A stretch of 64,000 bases of DNA from Steroidobacter gossypii (GCF_016801985.1 NZ_JAEVLS010000001.1:1240001-1304000), one strand, 5' to 3'; counted from the stretch's first letter, positions 38,734 to 49,284 are shown. Program-made: numbers and translations. The notes: a model not told the origin generated them from the letters alone.

Positions 38734-40098
38734 ATGCCCCTGTCCATCGTCATCCTGGCCGCCGGCCAGGGCAAACGTATGAAGTCGGAGCTGCCCAAGG
38801 TGCTGCAGCCCCTGGCCGGTCGCCCCATCCTTTCCCACGTGCTCGACACGGCGAAACAGCTGAAAGCCGAGGCTATCCACGTCGTGTACGGCCACGGTGG
38901 CGAGCAGGTCCGCCAGGCTCTGGCGACCGAACCGGTCAACTGGGTGCTGCAGGCGGAGCAATTGGGCACCGGTCACGCCGTGGCACAGGCCATGCCCGCC
39001 ATCCCGGACGATCACGACGTTCTGATTCTGTACGGCGACGTGCCGCTGATTCGCCAGCCCACCTTGGAAACATTGCTGCAGCAATGCAACCCCAAGGCGT
39101 TGGCCCTGCTCACCGTCGTGCTGGCCGATCCCACCGGTTACGGCCGCGTGGTTCGCGACAACGCCGGCAACGTGGTGCGCATCGTCGAGCAAAAGGATGC
39201 GAACACCAAAGAGCGCGCCATCGGCGAGATCAACACCGGCCTCATGGCCGTGCCGGCCGCGTCGCTGCGCCAGTGGCTGGCCGCTCTGAAAAATGACAAC
39301 GCCCAAGGCGAGTACTACCTGACCGACATCATCGTCATGGCGGTGCGCGGCGGACTCAAGGTCAATGCTGTCGTTGCTCCGACCGAAACAGAAGTGCTCG
39401 GCGTCAACGACAAGGTTCAGCTGGCGCAGCTCGAAGGCGCCTTACGCGCCGAGCGGGCACGTGAGCTGATGATCAACGGCGTTACGCTCGCCGACCCGGC
39501 TCGCATCGATATTCGCGGCCAAGTGACGGTGGGTCGAGATGTTTTCATCGACGTGAACGCGGTACTGGTCGGCAACGTGGAACTGGGCGATCGGGTGCGC
39601 ATCGGCCCGAACTGCTACCTGAAAGATTGCCGCATCGATGCGGATACCGAGATCCATCCCAATTGCGTGATCGACCGCGCCGTGGTTGGGCCTCGCAATG
39701 TGATTGGTCCGTTCGCCCGGCTGCGACCCGACAGCGTGCTGCACGAGAACGTGCACATCGGCAACTTCGTCGAAGTGAAAAAGAGCGAGATCGGGGCGGG
39801 CAGCAAGGCCAACCACCTGACCTATCTCGGCGACGCCAGCGTCGGTAGAAATGTCAACGTCGGCGCCGGCACGGTCACCGTCAACTACGACGGCGTGAAC
39901 AAACACCGTACCGAAATCGGCGACGGCGCCTTCGTCGGCTCCGGCTCCATGCTCATCGCCCCGGTGAAAATCGGCGCCAATGCCAACACCGGCGCCGGCT
40001 CCACCATCACCAAAGACGCCCCCGAAGGCAAACTCACCCTGGCCCGCGCCCGCCAGGTCACCATCGAAGGGTGGCAACGCCCGCAAAAGAAGAAATAG
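38734..40098 (+). CDS. glmU: Bifunctional GlmU: GlcN-1-P acetyltransferase / GlcNAc-1-P uridyltransferase
   Basis: 454 residues from the ATG at 38734, which places the family start PLSIVILAAGQGKRM correctly; ATGs upstream would add non-conserved residues. The N-terminal uridyltransferase has LAAGQGKRMKSELPKVL and YGDVPL; the C-terminal left-handed beta-helix holds the acetyltransferase with KANHLTYLGDASVG and VNYDGVNKHRTEIGD. It makes UDP-GlcNAc for peptidoglycan and LPS. It is followed by glmS, with the second palindromic repeat between them. Confidence 0.98.
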   Translation: MPLSIVILAAGQGKRMKSELPKVLQPLAGRPILSHVLDTAKQLKAEAIHVVYGHGGEQVRQALATEPVNWVLQAEQLGTGHAVAQAMPAIPDDHDVLILYGDVPLIRQPTLETLLQQCNPKALALLTVVLADPTGYGRVVRDNAGNVVRIVEQKDANTKERAIGEINTGLMAVPAASLRQWLAALKNDNAQGEYYLTDIIVMAVRGGLKVNAVVAPTETEVLGVNDKVQLAQLEGALRAERARELMINGVTLADPARIDIRGQVTVGRDVFIDVNAVLVGNVELGDRVRIGPNCYLKDCRIDADTEIHPNCVIDRAVVGPRNVIGPFARLRPDSVLHENVHIGNFVEVKKSEIGAGSKANHLTYLGDASVGRNVNVGAGTVTVNYDGVNKHRTEIGDGAFVGSGSMLIAPVKIGANANTGAGSTITKDAPEGKLTLARARQVTIEGWQRPQKKK

Positions 40099-40239
40099 TG
40101 GACGCTCGCGCCCCGGGCACGACCGCCTCGCCCTGAATCCAGGCGTTCGGCCAGCGACGAAAACGCCGCAACCAGTCAACGTCTTGTCAGGCCAAGAAGA
40201 GGTTGGCAAGGGAACGAAGGACACCACCGCCGCATCGGG

Positions 40240-40389
40240 CGCAGGCCTGGGGGGCGGGTCCTCCCGGCAAATGGGATCAACAGGGACGTTGACCCAGCAG
40301 CGCTACATGGACGTACAAGCAGCGCGCGAGCGACAGCGATGCGCGGCGGGTGCAGCGGTGCCGGGAGGACCCACCCCCCCAGGCCTGCG
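40240..40389. repeat. Dispersed palindromic repeat, copy B
   Basis: Arms 40241-40269 and 40359-40388 pair over about 29 bp with one mismatch and one extra C. The loop shares almost the whole sequence of copy A (15209-15367), including the internal hairpin TGGGATCAAC / GTTGACCCA and the stretch AGCGCTACATGGACGTACAA. It occupies the middle of the 460-bp gap between glmU and glmS. I see no gene in that gap; its last 60 bp before glmS probably carry the glmS promoter and a GGACCTCC-like ribosome site. Confidence 0.9.
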
Positions 40390-40557
40390 GCGAGCCACGG
40401 ACGCGTCCTTTCTAGGACTCCGAAGCGAACAAAAGCGTGCAAAAGGACGCTTCACACCCACAAAACGACCTGTGAGACTTTCGGCAGCCTTCGGGAACCT
40501 CCCTCGGCTACACTCTCTTACTATAAATCAGCGACTCAACGGACCTCCTGAAGCCCC

Positions 40558-42393
40558 ATGTGCGGAATCGTCGGCGCGATTGCGGATCGCAACATCGTTC
40601 CTATTCTGATCGAAGGCCTGCGGCGCCTGGAATACCGGGGCTATGACTCGGCCGGCCTCGCCATTCTGAACGGCACCGGCCACCTGCGCCGGCTGCGCAC
40701 TGTCGGCAAAGTGCGAAAGCTGCAGGACGCGCTGGTCGAAGCCCCCGTCGAAGGCCACCTCGGCATCGCTCACACCCGCTGGGCCACCCACGGTGTCCCG
40801 TCCGAACGCAACGCCCATCCGCACATCTCGCGGGATGGCATCGCCATCGTTCACAACGGCATCATCGAGAATCACGAAGAGCTGCGCGAGGAGCTGACCA
40901 AGGTCGGCTATCAGTTCACCTCCGAGACCGACACCGAGGTGATCGCGCATCGCATCCATTATCACAAGCAAAAGTTAGGCGACATTTTCCGCGCCGTCCG
41001 TGCAACTGTCGCCGAGCTGGAAGGCGCATATGCGCTCGCGGTCGTTTCCGAAGATGCGCCCGACACCATGATCCTCGCTCGCGCCGGCTGCCCCGTCGTG
41101 ATCGGCGTTGGAGAGAACGAACACTTCGTCGCTTCCGACGTTGCCGCCTTGCTGCCGGTGACTCGCAAGTTCATCTTCCTCGACGAAGGCGATGTCGCCG
41201 AAATTCGCCGCACGTCCGTGCGCATCCTCGATAACGAAGGCAACAACGCCCAGCGCCAGCTGCGCGAAAGCTCGCTTTCGGCCGACGCCGCAGAGAAGGG
41301 CGAATACGCGCACTACATGCTCAAGGAAATTCATGAGCAGCCTCGCGCCATCGCGCAGACGCTGGAAGAGCGCGTCGCCGGCGGCAAGCTGCTCGAAGCT
41401 GCCTTCGGCCCGCTGGCAACCGAAGTGTTCCGTCGCTGCGAAGCCGTGCAGATCGTGGCCTGCGGCACGAGCTACCACGCCGGCGCCGTCGCCAAGTATT
41501 ACATCGAGCAGATCGCTCGCCTGCCGTGCTGGGTGGAGATTGCGAGCGAATATCGCTATCGCAGCCCGGTCGTTCCCAAGAACACTTTGTTCGTCTCGAT
41601 CTCACAATCGGGCGAGACCGCCGACACGCTGGCCGCGCTGCGCATGGCCAAGCAGTCCGGTTATCTGTCGACGCTGTCAATCTGTAACGTTCCGGAAAGC
41701 TCGCTGGTGCGCGAGTCCGAGCTGGTGCTGCTGACCCGCGCCGGCCCGGAAATCGGCGTCGCTTCCACCAAGGCGTTCACCACTCAGCTGTGCGCCCTCG
41801 GCATGCTGGTCATTGCTCTCGCCAAGTTCCACGGCACCGATCCCGAGCGCGAGCGCGGCCTGGTGCAGCGGTTGATCGAGATCCCGGGCTTGATTGAGAA
41901 GACCCTGCATCTCGACGAGACCATCAAGAAACTCGCCGAGCGCTTCGCCGATAAACATCACGCCCTGTTCCTCGGTCGCGGTCAGATGCACCCGATCGCG
42001 ATGGAAGGCGCGCTGAAGCTCAAAGAAATCTCTTACATCCACGCCGAAGCCTATCCGGCCGGCGAGCTCAAGCACGGCCCGCTCGCCCTGGTCGACGCCG
42101 ACATGCCCGTGATCGCCGTCGCTCCCAACAACGACCTGCTGGAGAAGCTCAAATCCAACCTCCAGGAAGTCCGCGCCCGCGGCGGCGAGTTATACGTCTT
42201 CGCCGATCCGGACTCCGGCTTCCAGCCCTCCGAAGGCGTCACCGTCATCACCATGCCCAAGCACGTCAGCCACTTCCAGGCGTCCGCGGTCTATACCGTG
42301 CCCTTGCAACTGCTGGCCTACCACTGCGCCATCCTCAAAGGCACCGACGTCGACCAACCTCGCAACCTCGCCAAGTCCGTGACGGTGGAATAG
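40558..42393 (+). CDS. glmS: Glutamine-fructose-6-phosphate aminotransferase (isomerizing)
   Basis: 611 residues. The class II glutaminase domain starts with the catalytic Cys (MCGIVGAI) and has HTRWATHG; two SIS sugar-isomerase domains follow ([19 protein letters not shown], and [18 protein letters not shown]), with the C-terminal [12 protein letters not shown]. It makes GlcN-6-P, the precursor used by GlmM/GlmU. The gene ends 5 bp before the stop of the convergent LuxR regulator, leaving no room for a terminator between them. Confidence 0.98.
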   Translation: MCGIVGAIADRNIVPILIEGLRRLEYRGYDSAGLAILNGTGHLRRLRTVGKVRKLQDALVEAPVEGHLGIAHTRWATHGVPSERNAHPHISRDGIAIVHNGIIENHEELREELTKVGYQFTSETDTEVIAHRIHYHKQKLGDIFRAVRATVAELEGAYALAVVSEDAPDTMILARAGCPVVIGVGENEHFVASDVAALLPVTRKFIFLDEGDVAEIRRTSVRILDNEGNNAQRQLRESSLSADAAEKGEYAHYMLKEIHEQPRAIAQTLEERVAGGKLLEAAFGPLATEVFRRCEAVQIVACGTSYHAGAVAKYYIEQIARLPCWVEIASEYRYRSPVVPKNTLFVSISQSGETADTLAALRMAKQSGYLSTLSICNVPESSLVRESELVLLTRAGPEIGVASTKAFTTQLCALGMLVIALAKFHGTDPERERGLVQRLIEIPGLIEKTLHLDETIKKLAERFADKHHALFLGRGQMHPIAMEGALKLKEISYIHAEAYPAGELKHGPLALVDADMPVIAVAPNNDLLEKLKSNLQEVRARGGELYVFADPDSGFQPSEGVTVITMPKHVSHFQASAVYTVPLQLLAYHCAILKGTDVDQPRNLAKSVTVE

Positions 42394-42398
42394 TTCTG

Positions 42399-45143
42399 TC
42401 ACTCCGCGGCGTCGGGTGAGCTGTCCAGCAGGCGCTGTTCGCGAGACAGGCGGACGGCGTCGCGACGGGAGTTGACGCCGAGCTTTTCGTAAAGGGATTT
42501 GAGGTGATACTTCACCGTGTTCGGTGAGATCTTGAGCAGGCGGGCGATTTCTTTGTTGGTGTAGCCCTGGTCCAAGTGACGCAGGGCGGAAAGCTCCGGG
42601 CCGCTGAGCAGGGTGGAGTCGCGGTTCTGGGCGGAGTGGCGTTCCAAAGACTTGCGCAGGCGGCGAAGAAAGGTCTCGCGGAAGCGATCGGTGTGGCGCA
42701 AGGTCGCGTGACGGGAGTCGATGGTGGCGGACAGGCTGATGAATCGCCAGCAGTCGAGGAATGGCCCGATGAAGCCTTGGAACATCGACATGCTGACCGC
42801 TTCATCGAAGCGCACGATGGCCTGCTCGGGCTGTTTCGCCAGGCGATGCGCATGCGCTGCCAGAATGCAAAGCGTAATGAGCAATCGTCCGTGTCCGTGC
42901 TGACGAGCCCAGCGTTCAGTAGTCTCGATCTCGGTGAGCGCTGCCTGGTGGTCGCCGCCGCACAGATGAACCTTGGCGAGGCACACCGACGCCGCCAGCG
43001 CGATGTGACGATAGGGTGGCATCTCTTCACTCATGGCAGCGGCCAACTGACGCATGCCAATCTTTTCAGCATGTTCACCAGCCGACTCGTGCCGACCCGC
43101 ATGAATCAGCGACTCGACTTCGTAGATGTCAGCTAGCAGCTGCAGCTGAGTGAGATGTCGACCCGCGGCGACCGTACGCATCCGCGCGATGATGCGATCG
43201 GCCTCGGATGCGCTCTTGCCGAAGGCGACGCGAATGGCAGTACAAAAGCCCGAAGCATAGATCTCGAACCACCCGTCCGACTGCTCCATGTGAGGCAGCG
43301 CCCAATCGAGCAGCGACATGGCCTCCTCGAGGGCGTCACGTTCGAACAGCGCCTCCGCTTGATACACGGCGCAATTGGCCGCGAGATCGGAGCGCGGCCC
43401 GTAAGCCCGCTGAATATCTGCAGCCGCCTCTTTGAGCACCACCTGGGCTTCATCCAGGCGTCCCTGGGCAAGTCGAATCCTAGCTTCGAGCAAGCGAGCA
43501 AACATTTCGCCATAGAGCGAGCCGAGCGCCCGATGATGCTCACGCGCGCGCCGCGTAGGTTCAAGAGCGCGCTCGAGCCAGCCGCAGTCACAATACTTCT
43601 CGCCCAGCGATTCGCAAACATTGGCGAGCATCAGGTGATCGTTGGACGGCAAGCTCAGGATCAGCGCTTCCTTGGCCAACAAATCTTCCAGCCGCACCGG
43701 CGTGTTCTCATATTCCGAGAGCACCTCGCCGACCAGGTTCACCTCAGTCCAAAGATCGGCGGGCAAGCTGGCGCGTTCCACAGAATTTCGGAAGCCATCG
43801 TAGCTGGCGCGCGCCGCGGTCATCTGGCCTTGTTTGATCAAACGATACACGTTCGCCAGCTGCAGTCGTGGAAAGCGCGCAATGGTGGCATTAGAGACGT
43901 GCGAAAGCCCCGCGATCAGCGTCTCCATCCTGCCTTCGGGAATCATGCGCCACCCGCCGGCTTCATCCAGCACGGTAGCGAGGAATTCCTCATCCGCCGC
44001 GCCGATGGCATGGCCGACCGCCTCGGCGACCTGGCCGTGCGAGCCAAACCAGATGGCCGCTTTCCGATGCAGCTGACGAAACAACGCCGGGTCGCGACGC
44101 GCGAGGCGATCGCGAAGGATCTGCGCGAACAACTGGTGATAGCGATAGGTCAGATGTTGAGCATCGAGCGGCAACAGAAACAGATTCTGCTTCTCCAGCT
44201 GCTCGAGCATGAACTGACCGTCCTCCCGATCGCACAGCAGATTCACCAGATCGCCATTCAACCGCTCCAGGATGGCGGTGCGCGTGATGATGTTCTCCAC
44301 GTCCGGCGGCAGACTGGCCAGCACCTGTTCGGACAGATAACTGGCGAGCTCCCAGGCCGGGCCAGAGAAATTCGCGATCAGCTCGGCACGGTCGCAGCCT
44401 TTGCGTAGTGAAAGCGCAGTCATCTGAAGCGCAATAGGCCAGCCCTCAGTGCGCTTCAGCAGCCGGGCGATGTCGTCCTCGGCCAGCGGAGCAGAGGCGC
44501 CGCGATTCAACATCACTTGCGCTTCATCGAGCGTGAATTTCAGATCGTCGGCGCCGAGCTCCACCAGGTCCTCGTTGGCGGCGAGCACGGCCTGGCCGAG
44601 CTTCGGATAGTCACGCGAGGCGATCACGATGTGCAGCCGCTCGGGAGCGAGCTTGATGAGCTGGCGTACGAAGTGACAGACGGCCTCGCTCTCGGCACGG
44701 TGAAAGTCATCGAGGATCAGGACGGTGTGACGATCTGCATGCGACAGCCGATTCACGATGGCCGACAGCGCCGCGCGTGTCGGCATGCTCTCGCCGCTGC
44801 TTCCACCGCCGATCGCCGCCATCAGATACTCGGCGAAACGGGCGGCATCGGATTCTTCTTCTTCCAAGGTCAGCCAGGCGGCCTCGATGCCTCGCTCCGT
44901 GAGCGCCCGATGCCATTGCGCGAGCAGACTGGTTTTGCCGTATCCGGCCGGAGCGTGCAACAGGGTGAGCCGCCGCGTGATCACATCGTCCAGCCGCTGC
45001 AACAGCAACTCGCGCGGCACATGCTGGCTCGGGCGAGCCGAAGGCGCGATCTTGGTGAGGATGGGATCACCGAGGCTGTTCACGGATCCAATCGTAAGTT
45101 CCGGGGAGGCCGTCGAGCATAGCAAATCAACAGCGCTACCCAT
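42399..45143 (-). CDS. MalT-like large ATP-binding LuxR-family regulator (LAL)
   Basis: About 914 residues from the ATG at 45143; ATG 45164 and GTG 45083 are possible alternatives and none has a clear ribosome site. An N-terminal STAND-type NTPase has Walker A HAPAGYGKTS and Walker B VLILDDFH. A long helical TPR-like sensor region follows, then a C-terminal LuxR helix-turn-helix (LRHLDQGYTNKEIARLL, SPNTVKYHLKSLYEKLGV). Such regulators bind an inducer in the TPR region and activate nearby catabolic genes. It is divergent, with 86 bp between, from the hyuA-like operon, its likely target. Confidence 0.92.
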   Translation of the reverse strand: MGSAVDLLCSTASPELTIGSVNSLGDPILTKIAPSARPSQHVPRELLLQRLDDVITRRLTLLHAPAGYGKTSLLAQWHRALTERGIEAAWLTLEEEESDAARFAEYLMAAIGGGSSGESMPTRAALSAIVNRLSHADRHTVLILDDFHRAESEAVCHFVRQLIKLAPERLHIVIASRDYPKLGQAVLAANEDLVELGADDLKFTLDEAQVMLNRGASAPLAEDDIARLLKRTEGWPIALQMTALSLRKGCDRAELIANFSGPAWELASYLSEQVLASLPPDVENIITRTAILERLNGDLVNLLCDREDGQFMLEQLEKQNLFLLPLDAQHLTYRYHQLFAQILRDRLARRDPALFRQLHRKAAIWFGSHGQVAEAVGHAIGAADEEFLATVLDEAGGWRMIPEGRMETLIAGLSHVSNATIARFPRLQLANVYRLIKQGQMTAARASYDGFRNSVERASLPADLWTEVNLVGEVLSEYENTPVRLEDLLAKEALILSLPSNDHLMLANVCESLGEKYCDCGWLERALEPTRRAREHHRALGSLYGEMFARLLEARIRLAQGRLDEAQVVLKEAAADIQRAYGPRSDLAANCAVYQAEALFERDALEEAMSLLDWALPHMEQSDGWFEIYASGFCTAIRVAFGKSASEADRIIARMRTVAAGRHLTQLQLLADIYEVESLIHAGRHESAGEHAEKIGMRQLAAAMSEEMPPYRHIALAASVCLAKVHLCGGDHQAALTEIETTERWARQHGHGRLLITLCILAAHAHRLAKQPEQAIVRFDEAVSMSMFQGFIGPFLDCWRFISLSATIDSRHATLRHTDRFRETFLRRLRKSLERHSAQNRDSTLLSGPELSALRHLDQGYTNKEIARLLKISPNTVKYHLKSLYEKLGVNSRRDAVRLSREQRLLDSSPDAAE

Positions 45144-45229
45144 CGTCGCGGCCTGACTGCCCATCGCCGGGGCACGCGTTACCCGTCTTGGCGTCGGAAC
45201 CGAGGTTCCGGGCACGTAGACTGCCCACC

Positions 45230-46789
45230 ATGCGATTGGGTATCGATGTGGGTGGGACAAACACGGACGCCGTGCTGGTTGCCGGCCGAACCGTGTTGGC
45301 GTCGGCAAAGCGGCCGACCACCGATGACGTGAGCAGCGGCATCGTCAACGCGACTCGAGCGGTGCTCGACGCCGCCGGGGTCAGCCCGTGGGCCGTCAGC
45401 AGCGTGATGATCGGCACCACCCACTTTGTGAATGCGCTGGTCGAGCGCAAAGGGCTGCTGGGGGTCGGCGTGTTGCGCCTGGCAGGAGCGGCGGGCGAAG
45501 CGCTGCCGCCGATGAGCGGTTGGCCCGACGACCTGAAACGGTGCATCGGCGCGACCAGCTTCCAACTTCCTGGCGGCTACGAGTTCGACGGTCAGGAGAA
45601 CACGGCCTTCAACGAGGATGCCGTGCGCGACGCCGCGCGAGAGCTGCGTCGCAAGGGGTTGCAGTCCGTTGCGATCTCATGTGTGTTCGCGCCGATCAAT
45701 CGATCGATGGAGCAACGAGCCGCGGCGCTGGTGAAAGAAGTCGCCCCGGACATGTCGATCACCGTCTCGAGTGCGCTAGGTCGCATTGGATTTCTGGAGC
45801 GCGAGAACGCCACGATCATGAACGCGTCGCTGTCGAAGATGGCGCGTCACGTGATGGCCTCGTTCACATCCGCGTTCGGCGAGCTCGGCATTCACGCGCC
45901 CTTGTACGTCAGTCAGAACGACGGCACGCTGATCTCGGCGGACTATGCCGCACAGTATCCCGTGCTAACGCTGGGTTCCGGGCCCACCAACAGCATGCGT
46001 GGCGCGGCGTTCCTCACTGGGATCCAAGATGCCATCGTGATGGACGTGGGTGGTACGACCACCGATATCGGCGCACTGGTGAACGGCTTCCCGCGCGAGT
46101 CTTCGATTGCCGTGAACATCGGCGGTGTGCGCACCAACTTTCGCATGCCCGATATTCTTTCCATCGGTCTGGGCGGCGGCACTCGCATCCATCTGGACGC
46201 CGACGGCCAACTGATCGACATCGGTCCAGACTCGGTCGGCTATCGATTGTCCCAGGAAGCCTATATGTTCGGCGGCTCGACCCTCACCGCCAGTGACATC
46301 GCGGTGAAGGCCGGTCAGGCGAACTTCGGCAATCCGGCCAGGGTGCCGGATTTGCGGCCCGGCGTGATGGAAAAAATCCTCGCGGGTTTCCGCAACATTT
46401 TCGAAGACGGCATCGATCGCATGAAGACCGCGGCCGCGGATGTTCCAGTCGTGCTGGTCGGCGGCGGCAGCGTTCTGGTGCCGAACGAATTGAAGGGCGC
46501 AGCGCGCGTGCTTCGTCCCGAGCATGCAGCAGTCGCGAATGCCGTCGGCGCCGCGATTGCCCAAATCGGCGCAGAAGTGGATCGCATCGTGGCGTACGAC
46601 AACGAAGATCGAGCGACGGCATTGCAAGACATCGAGCGAGAAGCGGCCGAACGCGCCGTCGCCGCCGGCGCCGATGCCAGCACTGTGCGGCTGGTCGATG
46701 TGGAAGAAACATTTCTTTCGTATATGCCGGGCAACACGGTGCAGATCCGCGCCAAAGTCGTGGGCGATCTGGCGGTGAGCGCCGCATGA
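45230..46789 (+). CDS. HyuA-like hydantoinase/oxoprolinase family protein
   Basis: 519 residues from the ATG at 45230. An actin-like ATPase fold with two phosphate motifs: N-terminal GIDVGGTNTDAVL and internal MDVGGTTTDIGAL; IGLGGGTRIHLD and GGGSVLVPNEL also match. The family couples ATP hydrolysis to opening of five-membered cyclic amides (hydantoins, 5-oxoproline). It is shorter than full HyuA and no HyuB follows; a DUF917 gene overlapping by 4 bp (ATGA) takes that place, a pairing known in many genomes. First gene of the putative catabolic operon. Confidence 0.9.
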   Translation: MRLGIDVGGTNTDAVLVAGRTVLASAKRPTTDDVSSGIVNATRAVLDAAGVSPWAVSSVMIGTTHFVNALVERKGLLGVGVLRLAGAAGEALPPMSGWPDDLKRCIGATSFQLPGGYEFDGQENTAFNEDAVRDAARELRRKGLQSVAISCVFAPINRSMEQRAAALVKEVAPDMSITVSSALGRIGFLERENATIMNASLSKMARHVMASFTSAFGELGIHAPLYVSQNDGTLISADYAAQYPVLTLGSGPTNSMRGAAFLTGIQDAIVMDVGGTTTDIGALVNGFPRESSIAVNIGGVRTNFRMPDILSIGLGGGTRIHLDADGQLIDIGPDSVGYRLSQEAYMFGGSTLTASDIAVKAGQANFGNPARVPDLRPGVMEKILAGFRNIFEDGIDRMKTAAADVPVVLVGGGSVLVPNELKGAARVLRPEHAAVANAVGAAIAQIGAEVDRIVAYDNEDRATALQDIEREAAERAVAAGADASTVRLVDVEETFLSYMPGNTVQIRAKVVGDLAVSAA

Positions 46790-47898
46790 GCCACACGAAA
46801 AGAACGTTGACGCTCGAAGATGTCGCCGATCTCGCCCGCGGTTGCGCCTTCCTCGGCTCCGGTGGCGGCGGCGATCCTCACACGGCATTCATGGAGATCG
46901 AAGCAGCGCTCGGCGAAGGCGGCGCCATCGAACTGATCGAGCTGGAGTCACTGCCTGACGACGCCTTCGTCGCGCCCTGCGGCTGGATCGGGGCGCCCAC
47001 CATCTCGGCCGAGAAACTGCCGAGCGGACGCGAAGCGCTGCAAGGCCTGCGCAAGCTGGAAGAAATCACCAACCGGCGCGTCGACGCCGTGTTCCCAGTG
47101 GAAATCGGTGGCAGCAACGGCCTCGCGGCATTGTTGTTGGCCTTGCGCTCCGGCCTGCCGGTGGTGGACTGCGATGGCATGGGGCGCGCCTTCCCCGAAT
47201 CGCAAATGGTGATCTTCAACATTCGCGGTCAGCAGGCGTCGCCCGCCATTCTCACCGACGACAAGGGCAACTGCGTCGTGATCGAGACTGTCGATAACGT
47301 CAGCGAAGAGCGATTGGCGCGCGCTGCGGCCGTGACGCTGGGCGGTTCGTGCCATCTCATCGAGTACTGCGCTTCGGCGCGAGAAATGAAAGCCAACGCG
47401 CTTCGAGGCACCATCTCCGATGCGCTTCGCATCGGTCGCGGCATTCGTGCCGCCCGTGAAAACGGGCGCGATCCGTTCCATGGCTTGTTCGAGGCGCTGC
47501 GCGCGTCGCCCCATTTCGACCAGGCCGGCGTGCTGTTCGACGGCAAGATCGTCGATTTGCAACGCGAGACGCGCAATGGCTTCTCGGTGGGGCGGGCGGT
47601 GATCGATGCCTTCGGCGGCGGCCAGCGTTTGGAAGTCGAGTTCAAGAACGAGAATCTGATCGCTCGCCTGGACGGGCAAGTGCGGGCGCTGGTCCCCGAC
47701 ATCATCAGCATTCTCGACCGCGAAACGGCCGAGACCATCGTGACCGAGTGTCTGAAATACGGTCAGCGGGTCAAAGTCGTCGGCGCCAGCGCGCCTCGCG
47801 CCTTGCGATCCGCCGAGTCCCTGGCGGTGCTCGGCCCCGACGCCTTCAAACTGCCCGGACCGTATCGCTCGATCGCCGAGCTCAATGGCTGGAAATAA
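46786..47898 (+). CDS. DUF917 / S-methyl thiohydantoin desulfurase family protein
   Basis: 370 residues. The N terminus TLEDVADLARGCAFLGSGGGGDPH is the family hallmark, followed by VEIGGSNGLAALL, DCDGMGRAFPESQM and a C-terminal domain from about residue 250. Pfam has, as I recall, renamed this family S-methyl thiohydantoin desulfurase. The start codon overlaps the stop of the HyuA-like gene, so the two are made together and may act as partners. The true substrate is not shown by the sequence. Confidence 0.85.
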   Translation: MSHTKRTLTLEDVADLARGCAFLGSGGGGDPHTAFMEIEAALGEGGAIELIELESLPDDAFVAPCGWIGAPTISAEKLPSGREALQGLRKLEEITNRRVDAVFPVEIGGSNGLAALLLALRSGLPVVDCDGMGRAFPESQMVIFNIRGQQASPAILTDDKGNCVVIETVDNVSEERLARAAAVTLGGSCHLIEYCASAREMKANALRGTISDALRIGRGIRAARENGRDPFHGLFEALRASPHFDQAGVLFDGKIVDLQRETRNGFSVGRAVIDAFGGGQRLEVEFKNENLIARLDGQVRALVPDIISILDRETAETIVTECLKYGQRVKVVGASAPRALRSAESLAVLGPDAFKLPGPYRSIAELNGWK

Positions 47899-47913
47899 CG
47901 TCCGGAAATAAAC

Positions 47914-49164
47914 ATGTCCAGCACGGCCGTCGAATCGAAGACAGAACAGTTCGCCAATGAGCCCGTGCCGGAAAGCGAGACCGTCGACGGCTGGCGCGTC
48001 GCGTTGATTCTCACAGGGTTTGCCATCTCGCTGCCGAGCTTCTTGAGCAGCGCTCAGATCGCGAGTGCGCTCGGCTTGCGAGACGCCTTTGTCGTTTCGC
48101 TGCTGGCCGGAGCGTTGTTGTGTGCGATGGGCTGCCTCACCGCGGTGGTCAGCGTGCGCACGCGACTGACGACCTACCTGCTCGTGCAACGCTCGTTTGG
48201 ACGCAGCGGCGCGGCATTGGTGAACATCGCGATCGCATTGGTGCACTTCGGCTGGTTCGGTGTGAACGCTGCGTTCTTTGGCAACGCCATGGTGGCCGGG
48301 ACGCAAGAAGTGCTCGGCGTGACCGGACCGTTCCCGGCATTCGTCGTGATCGGCGCTCTGTTGATGGCCATCACCACCATCTATGGTTTCCGCGCACTCG
48401 ACCGACTCGCGTTGGTCGCCGTGCCGATTCTTGCACTGATTCTGGGCGCGGTCGTGGTCATGGCTGTGCAGCAGTACGGCATGGTTGTCGCGCCCGACCC
48501 GACGCCGCCCGAACCGATGAGCTTCGGCATTGCGCTGTCGGCCCTGATCGGCGGCAACATGCTCACCGTGGCTGCGATGCCGGATCTCACACGTTACATC
48601 CGCTCCTCGAGGCAATCGGTGCTCGGCATGGTGCTGTCGTTTCCAGTGGCGATCCCGTTGCTGACCCTGGCGGCCGCCATTCCGGTGCTCGCGACCGGCG
48701 AAATAGATATCATGCGACTGATCATCGGCTTCGGCCTGGGCGTGCCGGCGCTGCTGGTGCTGATTCTTTCCACCTGGACCATCAACTCGGCCAATCTCTA
48801 TTCCGCCAGCCTGAGCCTCACGGCGACGTTCCCGGCCGTGGCGCAATGGAAGTTCACTCTGGTCGCGGGTGCGCTGGGTGCATTGATCGCGGTCGCGGGC
48901 ATCCTCGATGCGTTCGTTTCGTTCTTGTTGTTGCTGGGCGCGATCATCCCGCCGATAGCGGCGATCTACGTGATCGACGCGTTTCGCTCCAACAGCACTC
49001 AGGCGCCGGTGCATTGGCCCGCCGTCGTGACATGGGCGGTGTCCGCAGGAATTGCACTGCTCGCCAACTCAGGTTATTTCACGCTGACCACGGTGCCCGC
49101 ACTCGACGCGACGCTGGCCGCGTCGCTGGTCTACGGTGTGTGGTCGCGCGCTGGAAGGGTATGA
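47914..49164 (+). CDS. NCS1-type (CodB-like) permease
   Basis: 416 residues with about eleven or twelve hydrophobic helices in an APC-like fold. VDGWRVALILTGFAISLPSF, GWFGVNAAFFGNAM and LTRYIRSSRQSVLG fit cytosine/purine/hydantoin permeases of the NCS1 family. It should import a small nucleobase- or hydantoin-like compound with Na+ or H+. It lies 15 bp after the DUF917 gene, and its cargo is presumably the substrate of the two preceding proteins. Confidence 0.9.
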   Translation: MSSTAVESKTEQFANEPVPESETVDGWRVALILTGFAISLPSFLSSAQIASALGLRDAFVVSLLAGALLCAMGCLTAVVSVRTRLTTYLLVQRSFGRSGAALVNIAIALVHFGWFGVNAAFFGNAMVAGTQEVLGVTGPFPAFVVIGALLMAITTIYGFRALDRLALVAVPILALILGAVVVMAVQQYGMVVAPDPTPPEPMSFGIALSALIGGNMLTVAAMPDLTRYIRSSRQSVLGMVLSFPVAIPLLTLAAAIPVLATGEIDIMRLIIGFGLGVPALLVLILSTWTINSANLYSASLSLTATFPAVAQWKFTLVAGALGALIAVAGILDAFVSFLLLLGAIIPPIAAIYVIDAFRSNSTQAPVHWPAVVTWAVSAGIALLANSGYFTLTTVPALDATLAASLVYGVWSRAGRV

Positions 49165-49284
49165 GCGTCCCACGCGCGGGTAGTTCGCTCCGCGCGATGG
49201 GTAGTGGACTAGCCACCGCTCAAGCCCCGCCATAGCTTGCTTCGAACGCTGACGCAGATAGATCAGCCCATGGGGATTCGAACG

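Noticed and set aside
40389-40558. glmS riboswitch/ribozyme upstream of glmS
   Set aside because: The glmS ribozyme is known from Gram-positive bacteria; the region holds the palindromic repeat and nothing resembling the ribozyme core.
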